Part shown: piece by piece, positions 28,627 through 35,746 of the stretch
Layout of the letters: each line of letters starts with the position of its first letter
How positions within the stretch are numbered: position 1 is the first letter of the stretch
Assembly: GCF_003253485.1 (NCBI RefSeq)
Contig: NZ_QKTX01000003.1
Span: forward strand, 310,001 to 374,000
DNA length: 64,000 nt
Origin: Algoriphagus aquaeductus
Lineage (GTDB): Bacteria > Bacteroidota > Bacteroidia > Cytophagales > Cyclobacteriaceae
Direction: 5' to 3'
The notes under the pieces: generated by a model
What the model was told of the DNA's origin: nothing
Database searches by the model: none
What the model saw: only the letters and a program-made list of their open reading frames with translations
Made by a program: the position numbers and the translations under genes

Positions 28627-28744
28627 GGTTTTTCCTTGGATTTTGCAATCTGCATACCAAGCTATATTCGATTTGGATTCACTATTCCACCAAAGGGTTG
28701 GATAGATAAGCCCTTGTGGGGTAATTTTGAGAAAAAAATCCCGC

Positions 28745-29986
28745 ATGCGTTTATTTCTTGTTTTGACTTTTGGCTTTCTGCTATCCTCGGTTCAGACCTT
28801 TTCACAATCCAAGGAGCCGACGGTGATCCTGATTTCACTTGACGGATTCAGGTACGATTACGTAGAGCGGTTTCAGCCCGATAATATTTCCAATTTTATT
28901 GAAGAGGGAACTCGTGCCAAATCCATGATTTCCTCCTTCCCATCCAAAACCTTCCCCAATCACTACACCCTTGCCACGGGGATGCGCCCTGACCGACATG
29001 GAATAGTGGATAATACGTTTTATGATCCCAAAAAAGATCAAGTGTATGCGATCGGCAAGCGTGAACTGGTCACTGATGGGTCTTGGTATGGTGGAACGCC
29101 CCTCTGGGTGTTGGCTGAGCAAAACGGAATAAAGTCAGCCAGTTATTTTTTCGTGGGTTCAGAGGCTGCCATTCAGGGAGTTCGTCCTAGTTATTATTAT
29201 GATTATGATGGTCAGGTGAATAATCTTACAAGGATTTCTAAGGCATTTGAATGGCTACAATTGCCAGACTCGATTCGCCCTAGAATGATCACCATGTATT
29301 TTTCAGATATGGATGATATCGGGCATCGATATGGCCCGAGCAATGAGGAGCAGATTGGAAAGCGATTGAAGAAATTGGATGCTGAGCTTGGGGCTCTTTT
29401 TGAAGGCGTCAAAAGCTTAGATTTGAATGTGACCATCATTTTGGTTTCTGACCATGGGATGATCGACGTCACTTTGGAAAGGCGGATGCTCTTGGATCAG
29501 CTAGTCGAGGGGATTGACGCCCGCATCGTGAATAGCGGCGCGTTGGCGCATATTTATCTGAAAAACCCCTCTGAAAAAAAATCGGTCCTGGAAAGCCTGA
29601 AGACAAAAAAGGGGAACTTCAAAATCGTTGATCCTTCGGACTTGGAGTATTATAAAGACATCAATTCCTTCGGTGAGAGGATCGGAGATTTGATCATATT
29701 AGCTGATCCGGGCTATTATTTGGCAAATGACCAAAACTATCTGGAAACGGTAGCAAGGCGAATGCGAATTGACGGAACAAGTGCACGAGGCGAGCATGGA
29801 TTTGATCCGCAGGCTCAAGAGATGCATGCGATTTTCTATGCTAATGGGCCTCAGATCAAGGAAGGTTTAACCATCGAATCTTTTGAAAATATCCATGTGT
29901 ATCCGTTGATTTGCAAAATTCTTGGGTTGCCCATTCCTTCGGATATTGATGGAAATGTAGAAGTACTCCAACCCATCCTGAAATGA
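28745..29986 (+). CDS. Ectonucleotide pyrophosphatase/phosphodiesterase (alkaline phosphatase superfamily)
   Basis: 413 residues from the ATG at 28745 (a TTG at 28727 would add six residues). Signal peptide MRLFLVLTFGFLLSSVQTFS. The two-metal site is complete: D33 in ISLDGFRYDY, the nucleophile T69 in SFPSKTFPNHYTLATG, DMDDIGHRYGP, LVSDHGM, and GEHGFDP. The family hydrolyses phosphodiester or pyrophosphate bonds of nucleotides in the periplasm. Its stop overlaps the start of the globin gene (ATGA). Confidence 0.93.
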   Translation: MRLFLVLTFGFLLSSVQTFSQSKEPTVILISLDGFRYDYVERFQPDNISNFIEEGTRAKSMISSFPSKTFPNHYTLATGMRPDRHGIVDNTFYDPKKDQVYAIGKRELVTDGSWYGGTPLWVLAEQNGIKSASYFFVGSEAAIQGVRPSYYYDYDGQVNNLTRISKAFEWLQLPDSIRPRMITMYFSDMDDIGHRYGPSNEEQIGKRLKKLDAELGALFEGVKSLDLNVTIILVSDHGMIDVTLERRMLLDQLVEGIDARIVNSGALAHIYLKNPSEKKSVLESLKTKKGNFKIVDPSDLEYYKDINSFGERIGDLIILADPGYYLANDQNYLETVARRMRIDGTSARGEHGFDPQAQEMHAIFYANGPQIKEGLTIESFENIHVYPLICKILGLPIPSDIDGNVEVLQPILK

Positions 29987-30381
29987 ACCGCATACCCATT
30001 CAGTCCCGGAGGGAAGTTGATTTTCTGGTCAGAAGATTTTATGACCAAGTGAGAAAGCACGATTTGCTTGGGCCGATTTTCAATCAAATCGTGGAGGATT
30101 GGGATCATCATTTGGTGCACCTTTCCGATTTTTGGGAGATGATTCTCCTGCAGACCGGTCCGGGTAGGGGAAAATTCAACCCGACTAAAGTTCATAGAGA
30201 AGTCGATGCGGCAATCAGTCATCAGATCGATCAAGTTCATTTTGGCAACTGGCTCGAACTCTGGTTTGGTACAGTAGATCGGTATTTCGAGGGGGAAAAT
30301 GCAGACTATGCCAAGGAACATGCCCGAAGAATGGCTCATATGCTTTTTATGCGGATTTGGGAAGCCAGGCCTAAAGGATAG
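29983..30381 (+). CDS. Group III truncated hemoglobin
   Basis: 132 residues, the normal length. The pattern VDFLVRRFYDQVRKHDLLGPIF then HLSDFWEMILLQTG and the distal part EHARRMAHMLFMRIWE fits group III (TrHbP-like) globins, in which a heme-binding proximal histidine sits in the late helix. Proposed roles in the family are nitric oxide or oxygen handling. The start is translationally coupled to the pyrophosphatase gene by a four-base overlap. Confidence 0.87.
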   Translation: MNRIPIQSRREVDFLVRRFYDQVRKHDLLGPIFNQIVEDWDHHLVHLSDFWEMILLQTGPGRGKFNPTKVHREVDAAISHQIDQVHFGNWLELWFGTVDRYFEGENADYAKEHARRMAHMLFMRIWEARPKG

Positions 30382-30528
30382 ATTATTTGTTTGGAAAGTA
30401 TGAAAAGGCGGAATTTTGAAAGATTATTCCGATATTTTTGAAAATAAACATCAAGGCAAAAGATCGTGATTTAGTCATCGGCTATTGTTACATGGTTAGA
30501 ATGCCGCACGAATTTAACCCAGACTACT

Positions 30529-31566
30529 ATGAGGATTTCAACCCTATTTTCGATTGTGTTTATTTTTCTCGGATTTGGAACAGCGTTGGGACAGGAGAGA
30601 GAAAAGTTGTTTGATTCGAATGTTCCCATTTCCATGAAAATGAGTTTTTCGATCAAAGAACTCAAAGCCAAAACCAACGATTCCACCTATATGGATACTG
30701 AAATTGCGGTAGAGTCCGCACCGGGGTCCTGGGAAACGTATCCTTTTGAAGTAAGAACCCGAGGTAATTTTAGACTCCAAAATTGTTTCTATCCCCCGAT
30801 GAGAATCAAGCTGAAAAAAGACGATGCGAAAGGAACCATTTTTCAAGGGAATCGCAATCTGAAGCTTGTCCTGCCCTGTAGTAAATCAAAAACGGCTGAT
30901 AATTTTCTTGGGAAAGAGTACTTGGCCTATCAATTATTCGAGCAGGTGACTGAATACACTTTCGAGACCAGACTTGTGAAGGTAGAGTTGACCAATTTGG
31001 ATGATAAAAAAGCCGAACCGGTAACCCTTTTGGGTATATTGATCGAGGATGATGATGAAGTGGCTAAGCGGTTCAAAGGGGAAATTGTCAATAAGAAAAT
31101 CCCACCAAACATCATGGAGGACTATGCGACGGTTCGTCACGATCTGTTTCAACTCATGATCGGGAATACAGATTGGTCAGGATTGTATCAGCACAATCAA
31201 AAAGTAATGGTCATCGGTGAAAAAACAATTATCCCTTTGGCCTATGATTTTGACATGACCGGATTGGTCAATCCACCCTATGCTCAAGTCAATTCAGCAG
31301 TGGGAATTGAGCGGGTCACTGACAGGATGTATCGTGGGTTTTGTAGGGATAAAAGCATTTTTGAGGTAGTAAGAGCGGAATTTTTAGAGAAGGAGCCTGC
31401 AATTTTTCAGACGATCGAAGACACCAAAGGGTATTTTTCAGATACCGATGCCAAGGCAGCCAGAGCTTTTGTCAAGGAGTTCTATGATATCCTGAAAAAC
31501 GACAAATTATTTCAGTTGAAAGTGGTAGACTCATGCAGAAAACTGGATGGCACGTATTCCTTCTAA
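30529..31566 (+). CDS. Secreted CotH-like protein
   Basis: 345 residues with a signal peptide (LFSIVFIFLGFGTALGQ). Several features recall the CotH kinase-like fold: an early beta region with PFEVRTRGNFRLQNCFYPP, where an Arg-Gly-Asn motif is usual in CotH, LKLVLPCSKSKTADNFLG, and LMIGNTDWSGLYQHNQKV followed by IPLAYDFDMTGLVNPPY, similar to the CotH aspartate motifs. Many Bacteroidota homologues are secreted. Whether it has kinase activity is not known, and the family link is moderate. A terminator follows after about 115 nt. Confidence 0.5.
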   Translation: MRISTLFSIVFIFLGFGTALGQEREKLFDSNVPISMKMSFSIKELKAKTNDSTYMDTEIAVESAPGSWETYPFEVRTRGNFRLQNCFYPPMRIKLKKDDAKGTIFQGNRNLKLVLPCSKSKTADNFLGKEYLAYQLFEQVTEYTFETRLVKVELTNLDDKKAEPVTLLGILIEDDDEVAKRFKGEIVNKKIPPNIMEDYATVRHDLFQLMIGNTDWSGLYQHNQKVMVIGEKTIIPLAYDFDMTGLVNPPYAQVNSAVGIERVTDRMYRGFCRDKSIFEVVRAEFLEKEPAIFQTIEDTKGYFSDTDAKAARAFVKEFYDILKNDKLFQLKVVDSCRKLDGTYSF

Positions 31567-31681
31567 AATTAGGTTTTTGCAGAATTTACTAAAATGGGGG
31601 CGCAGTTCATGGGTAAATAGACAGAACTGCCAATTTTCCGAGTGAGATGTGCTCCTATTAAAGAAACACACTAAAATGTAA

Positions 31682-31719
31682 AAAGTCTTCTGAGATAAAT
31701 TTCAGAGGCTTTTTTTTTA
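31682..31719 (+). terminator. Terminator after the CotH-like gene
   Basis: Hairpin with a stem around TCTGA/TCAGA extended by AAG/CTT with one bulged T, loop of about seven bases, then nine T residues. Confidence 0.75.
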
Positions 31720-31930
31720 TGGCATTACCTTCAGATCCTTAACTGATTCTAAAATTCAAAATCGATCATAAGGGTGATTTTTTAGACACATTGCTTTTCA
31801 GATACTTACCTAATAGAGGAAGAGTTTACTCTTTTTCTCCACGTTTTTTATGCTGATTTTTTTTATCTCTTTCTAATCTCACAGTCTAAGGTGAATACAA
31901 ATCTCGTAATTCTTAAAAAATTTCCTTTTT
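31720..31930 (+). other. AT-rich spacer before the ACP-like gene
   Basis: 211 nt with no open frame, no clear promoter consensus and no repeat that I can identify. It presumably holds the promoter for the short gene that follows. Confidence 0.4.
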
Positions 31931-32176
31931 ATGAAAAATCATCTCAAAAAGACTAAAATTCTCATTTCAGTGTTCCAGGAGTTTGGGATACCGATTACCG
32001 GCAAAAGAAAGTTCAAGCAATTTTATTCGGAAATTCCAGTCGACCGATTCTATGTGGAAGGGATTTTATTTGAACTGGAAAGTAGACTTGGAGTATTGTT
32101 GGAAGATGAGGAAAACAGTCTGATTCAATCGCCCTTGGATGTGATTATGGCATTTAAGAGCAAAGCATTAGCTTGA
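31931..32176 (+). CDS. Small acyl-carrier-protein-like protein lacking the phosphopantetheine serine
   Basis: 81 residues. After a basic N-terminus the central part VDRFYVEGILFELESRLGV aligns by eye with helix II of acyl carrier proteins (consensus DSLDxVELxxxLExxFxI), and LEDEENSLIQSPLDVIMAF matches the later part with its loop and helix. The serine that carries phosphopantetheine would fall at residue 39, where arginine is found. So it cannot be a normal carrier; it may be a structural or regulatory ACP relative, or the resemblance is chance. It is alone between a CotH-like and a DUF1080 gene. Confidence 0.5.
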   Translation: MKNHLKKTKILISVFQEFGIPITGKRKFKQFYSEIPVDRFYVEGILFELESRLGVLLEDEENSLIQSPLDVIMAFKSKALA

Positions 32177-32225
32177 TCATTTACAGAAAAAGGCTATTTT
32201 GCTCATCCACCCTGTGCTATGTTCC

Positions 32226-32897
32226 ATGATCAGACTTGTCCTTATAGTTTTTGCTGTACTTTTCACGACTTCTCAGTCTACTGCTCAAATTCAACTTTTT
32301 GATGGAAAGACTCTCCAAGGATGGTACATGGATGTTCCAGACCTGGAAAAAGACAGTAGTCTAAGAAAACCATTTGTCATCAGAGATGGGCTATTGGTGA
32401 GTTTGGGAACTCCCGGAGGACATTTGATTTCTGAGAAAAGCTATGAAAACTATGTTCTGGAATTCGAATACCGTTTTGCTGACAAACCCGGTAACTGTGG
32501 AGTATTGGTACACGCATCTTCACCAAGAGCCTTATATGGCATGTTTCCAAAATCAATCGAAGTACAGATGATGCACAGCAATGCGGGAGATTTTTGGTGT
32601 ATTCAGGAAGATATCCAAGTGGATGATATGGAGAAAAGACGTGGGCCGAAAGAGAATTGGGGTGTCACAGAAGGAAAAGAAAGGAGAATTGTCAATCTGA
32701 CCGATGATTCCGAAAAACCGCTCGGAGAATGGAATCGAATGAAGATCAAATGTGAGGGCAACCGAATTACCGTATGGGTCAATGGAGATTTGGTCAATGA
32801 TGGTTATGGGGCCACAGCCCAAAAAGGACAAATCGCCCTACAGGCAGAAGGCGCGGAAGTGGAGTTCAAGTCCCTGACTTTAACACCTATTGACTGA
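32226..32897 (+). CDS. DUF1080 (3-keto-disaccharide hydrolase-like) secreted protein
   Basis: 223 residues from the ATG at 32226 with a signal peptide (LIVFAVLFTTSQSTA). The opening IQLFDGKTLQGWYM and later FEYRFADKPGNCGVLVHAS, with KSIEVQMMHSNAGDFW and GEWNRMKIKCEGNRITVWVN, are DUF1080 hallmarks: a concanavalin-like lectin/glucanase beta sandwich. Some members hydrolyse 3-keto-glycosides; here the activity is unproven. The gene is single with no partner sugar genes. Confidence 0.85.
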   Translation: MIRLVLIVFAVLFTTSQSTAQIQLFDGKTLQGWYMDVPDLEKDSSLRKPFVIRDGLLVSLGTPGGHLISEKSYENYVLEFEYRFADKPGNCGVLVHASSPRALYGMFPKSIEVQMMHSNAGDFWCIQEDIQVDDMEKRRGPKENWGVTEGKERRIVNLTDDSEKPLGEWNRMKIKCEGNRITVWVNGDLVNDGYGATAQKGQIALQAEGAEVEFKSLTLTPID

Positions 32898-33045
32898 TCT
32901 ACCTGGGGTTTTTTGGCATTTTTTGTCTATCCTATTTTCACAGTGATGATTTTTGGTGAATAATGCAGAAATGAGCTAGAACTGATTTTTTTTATGCCTG
33001 CCATCTGAAGAGAGGGATTTCTAACTTTTTGGAAACAAAAAGATC

Positions 33046-34473
33046 ATGGAAAAATACGCCTTTGCCGACTGGCATGTCCATCCCAACTTGAAGACATTCG
33101 GCCATACGTTTGATTCGACTGTCAGTGATAAAAGTGATCTGTGGAGATATAAGAAACCCAGCGCTGTTTCCAAGCTGCTAAACAGACTTTTTGGCCTGAC
33201 CAGAATGTATCAATCCACATTTTCTTCCATGAATTTGGCTGGGGTGAAAATTGCTTTTGTATCGTTATATCCATTCGAGAAGGGTTTTTTTGTAAACAAG
33301 CAATACTGTGGTCCCAAGACTGCATTTTTCGCAGATCTGATTACTGGAATTGGTTACCGAAGAATCAGGCATCTTCAAAAACAGGATAACTATTTTGAAG
33401 AACTGAAGGCGGAATATGAGTTTGTTTTATCTGCGGATAAAGAAAGAAAAATTTCGGGGCGAGACTACCGGTGGAAGATAGTGGAGGACTGGGTTGGGAT
33501 AAGGCAAATACTTGATGACAAGAATATTCTTGGAGTTATTCCGACCATAGAGGGGAGTCATGTTTTTAATTCCGGCTTAGGGGAATATGGAAGGCCAACT
33601 TGTGCAGTAGAGGTAATGAACAATATCATGGAGCTCAAAAAATGGAAACACCCTCCCTTTTTTATCACTTTCGGACACAACTTTGGAAATGATTTTTGTG
33701 GGCATGCTCCAAGCCTAGAGAAACTCGGTCCTCTTGTCAACCAAAGTCACCAATGCCAGGAAGGATTTACCCCATTAGGCTGGGATGTCGTGGATTCATT
33801 GCTCAATGATAAAAATGGTCGCCCGATCCTTCTTGATCTAAAGCATATGAGTCTCAATTCGAGAAAGCAATTGTATGAATGGAATAAACGGAGATCTGAA
33901 GGGATGAGTCCCTTGATAGTCAGTCATGGGGCTGTGACAGGTGGTAGCTGGAATGTGACAAAGAAAACCGGGAGAGCCATTTTTTGTCCGAATGAAATTA
34001 ATTTTTACGATGAAGACATTCTGGAGGTGGTTCGGTCGGGGGGATTCTTTGCCTTGCAGTTGGACGCCAATCGGCTGGGAATTTCTAAAGTAATTCGAAA
34101 GCCATTGTTGTCAAGTGGCCGGGCACGGCTCACACATTCATGTCGGATAATTTGGGCACACCTACGGCATATCGCAGAATTGCTTGACCGGGAGGGGCTT
34201 CCGGCTTGGGATCATATCGGAATAGGATCTGATTTTGATGGAACCATCAATCCTTTGGATGAGATTTGGACTTCGGAAGATTTTCCCTCCATGGCCGCAT
34301 GCCTGCTGAAGGAAATCGAAGCGTACCTAGATAGTCCCAACTCATTGAAGATGTTGACAAATAAATTTGCAGAACCAAAGGAAGTCTTAAGCAAGTTTTT
34401 GATCGAAAATACCCTTCGTTTTTTGGAGCGGAATTTTAAGGAAAAAACAACTTTAATGTCTTATGCAGATTAG
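33046..34473 (+). CDS. Peptidase M19-like (membrane dipeptidase family) metal-dependent hydrolase
   Basis: 475 residues with no signal peptide. A metal-binding start AFADWHVHPNL, IPTIEGSHVF, LDLKHMSLNSRKQL, LIVSHGAVTGG and HIGIGSDFDGTINPLDE appear in the order seen in renal dipeptidase-like enzymes (HxD/H, bridging E, two H, GSDFDG). The protein is longer than most M19 peptidases and has an N-terminal insert of about 100 residues between the first metal motif and the E region. It may act on a dipeptide or another amide. It runs convergent with the RES/Xre pair. Confidence 0.75.
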   Translation: MEKYAFADWHVHPNLKTFGHTFDSTVSDKSDLWRYKKPSAVSKLLNRLFGLTRMYQSTFSSMNLAGVKIAFVSLYPFEKGFFVNKQYCGPKTAFFADLITGIGYRRIRHLQKQDNYFEELKAEYEFVLSADKERKISGRDYRWKIVEDWVGIRQILDDKNILGVIPTIEGSHVFNSGLGEYGRPTCAVEVMNNIMELKKWKHPPFFITFGHNFGNDFCGHAPSLEKLGPLVNQSHQCQEGFTPLGWDVVDSLLNDKNGRPILLDLKHMSLNSRKQLYEWNKRRSEGMSPLIVSHGAVTGGSWNVTKKTGRAIFCPNEINFYDEDILEVVRSGGFFALQLDANRLGISKVIRKPLLSSGRARLTHSCRIIWAHLRHIAELLDREGLPAWDHIGIGSDFDGTINPLDEIWTSEDFPSMAACLLKEIEAYLDSPNSLKMLTNKFAEPKEVLSKFLIENTLRFLERNFKEKTTLMSYAD

Positions 34474-34480
34474 GGGCCGT

Positions 34481-34954
34481 CTATTGCCGTTTTTCTTTTC
34501 CTCGTATAATTCGCTTATCCAGTTCAAGAGGGTAAACAATGAAGGTTACTGATTGGAAGTCTACGGAAAGAGGATTGATGACGAAATTCATCGAACTCAC
34601 ATCCACTACCGAGGGTACCGCAAAGCAGAGGATACCGGACTTTAGCAAGTTTGTTCCAAATTCCATCGAGCTGCGAACAGCAGGTATTTGATTCCAGTCT
34701 TGGGGTAATTCTTCTTTTTTTGGGAAATAAATCAGGGGATCAGGAATGCTGAACTCCATGACAGAGTAGCGTAAATAGCGCTCAGATGAAAGCAACTCCG
34801 TGTCAATGGTTAACCTTTCCAGCAAAGAAGCAGAAATGCTCGCTCCGGCATAGATGGCAGGATAGCCTTGGAGGTTCCATCTGCCTCCGTAGATTTTGTC
34901 GCCTTCGCCACTCAGATCGCAATATTGGGTCAGGGCCAGTCCATAGACCTTCAT
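34481..34954 (-). CDS. RES domain toxin
   Basis: 157 residues. The conserved RES residues are in place: R25 in YGGRWNLQG, Y35 in AIYAG, E46 in SASLLERLT and S115 in FAVPSVV, with the late VINP turn. RES toxins deplete NAD+ by phosphorolysis or glycohydrolysis. It is 5 nt downstream of an Xre/MbcA/ParS-like antitoxin, the standard gene order. Confidence 0.92.
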   Translation of the reverse strand: MKVYGLALTQYCDLSGEGDKIYGGRWNLQGYPAIYAGASISASLLERLTIDTELLSSERYLRYSVMEFSIPDPLIYFPKKEELPQDWNQIPAVRSSMEFGTNLLKSGILCFAVPSVVDVSSMNFVINPLSVDFQSVTFIVYPLELDKRIIRGKEKRQ

Positions 34955-34959
34955 GTAAC

Positions 34960-35421
34960 TTAAATGGCAACTCCATGCTGCATTCTCATGATTTCGGTCT
35001 TGAGGAGGGATATTCCTTCAGATACGTCGATCAAATCCAGTGGAACGCGATTACCGAGAGAAAAAAGCGGCCTTTCCATCCATCGTCTGAATCCTTCCCT
35101 TCCAAAATAATTAATTCCCATGGCATACAGCTCTGCCAACTCGTAAAGCTTCTCTGACTGTCCGGTGTCAAACACTTCCTTGCGCTGAAGTGTCTTGGCG
35201 GAGACACCCAAAGCATCCGCCAGGGTCTCATAGTCAAGACCTGATAGTGCTTTAAAACTCTCGAAGGAACTTTTGTTTAGGCCACTGCGAAAGGTTTCCA
35301 GGCGTGATAGCGGCTCATCCAAGTCCGCCAAATCTAGGCAGAGAATGTCTTCCACACTCATTTTGGCTTTTTGATAAAGGGCTGCTACGGGCTCGCTTAC
35401 TTTTAAGGTCTTTTTAGCCAT
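34960..35421 (-). CDS. Xre/MbcA/ParS-like (DUF2384) antitoxin
   Basis: 153 residues from the ATG at 35421 (an upstream ATG at 35487 would add 22 residues with no family match). The N-terminal helix-turn-helix part includes LDYETLADALGVSAKTLQRKE, and the C-terminal part EKLYELAELYAMGINYFGREGFRRWM is the toxin-binding DUF2384 region. It neutralises the RES toxin encoded 5 nt downstream and probably represses the pair. Confidence 0.9.
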   Translation of the reverse strand: MAKKTLKVSEPVAALYQKAKMSVEDILCLDLADLDEPLSRLETFRSGLNKSSFESFKALSGLDYETLADALGVSAKTLQRKEVFDTGQSEKLYELAELYAMGINYFGREGFRRWMERPLFSLGNRVPLDLIDVSEGISLLKTEIMRMQHGVAI

Positions 35422-35746
35422 GATGATTTTCGGTAATTTGTCTTTTAATATAACGTAATTTGTCCCTTTTTTATCTTTATCCCTCAATTTTTTTGTTCAT
35501 GTTTATGCATGGGGAAAGGACTTTTTCTTAAGCCGTCTGCCTCTGGAGAAATAGGACAACTTTTTTAAACCATCTAGGAGATTCATAGAAACACATAGTT
35601 TTTGGCCTTGAAAATCTTTTTCTATGTGGCTTACAGGCTACAAGTAAGAAACCCTTTGTGAGCGCCCTCTTTTTCTTGAACGACTCTCTGTTCAAAAACC
35701 TTTGAGTCCTCTCCTTTATTCTTCGTGTTCTTGGTGGCAAAAAAAC
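35422..35746 (-). other. Spacer with intergenic repeat words
   Basis: 325 nt with no convincing gene. It holds a copy of the word CTCTGGAGAAATAGGACAAC (35541-35560), related to the hairpin at 48666-48685, and an inverted pair ACACATAG/CTATGTGG near 35592 and 35620. One short minus-strand open frame is basic and unlike a real protein. Confidence 0.5.

Noticed and set aside
35528..35740. 70-codon minus-strand frame
   Set aside because: Very basic, no family features, lies across spacer repeat words.
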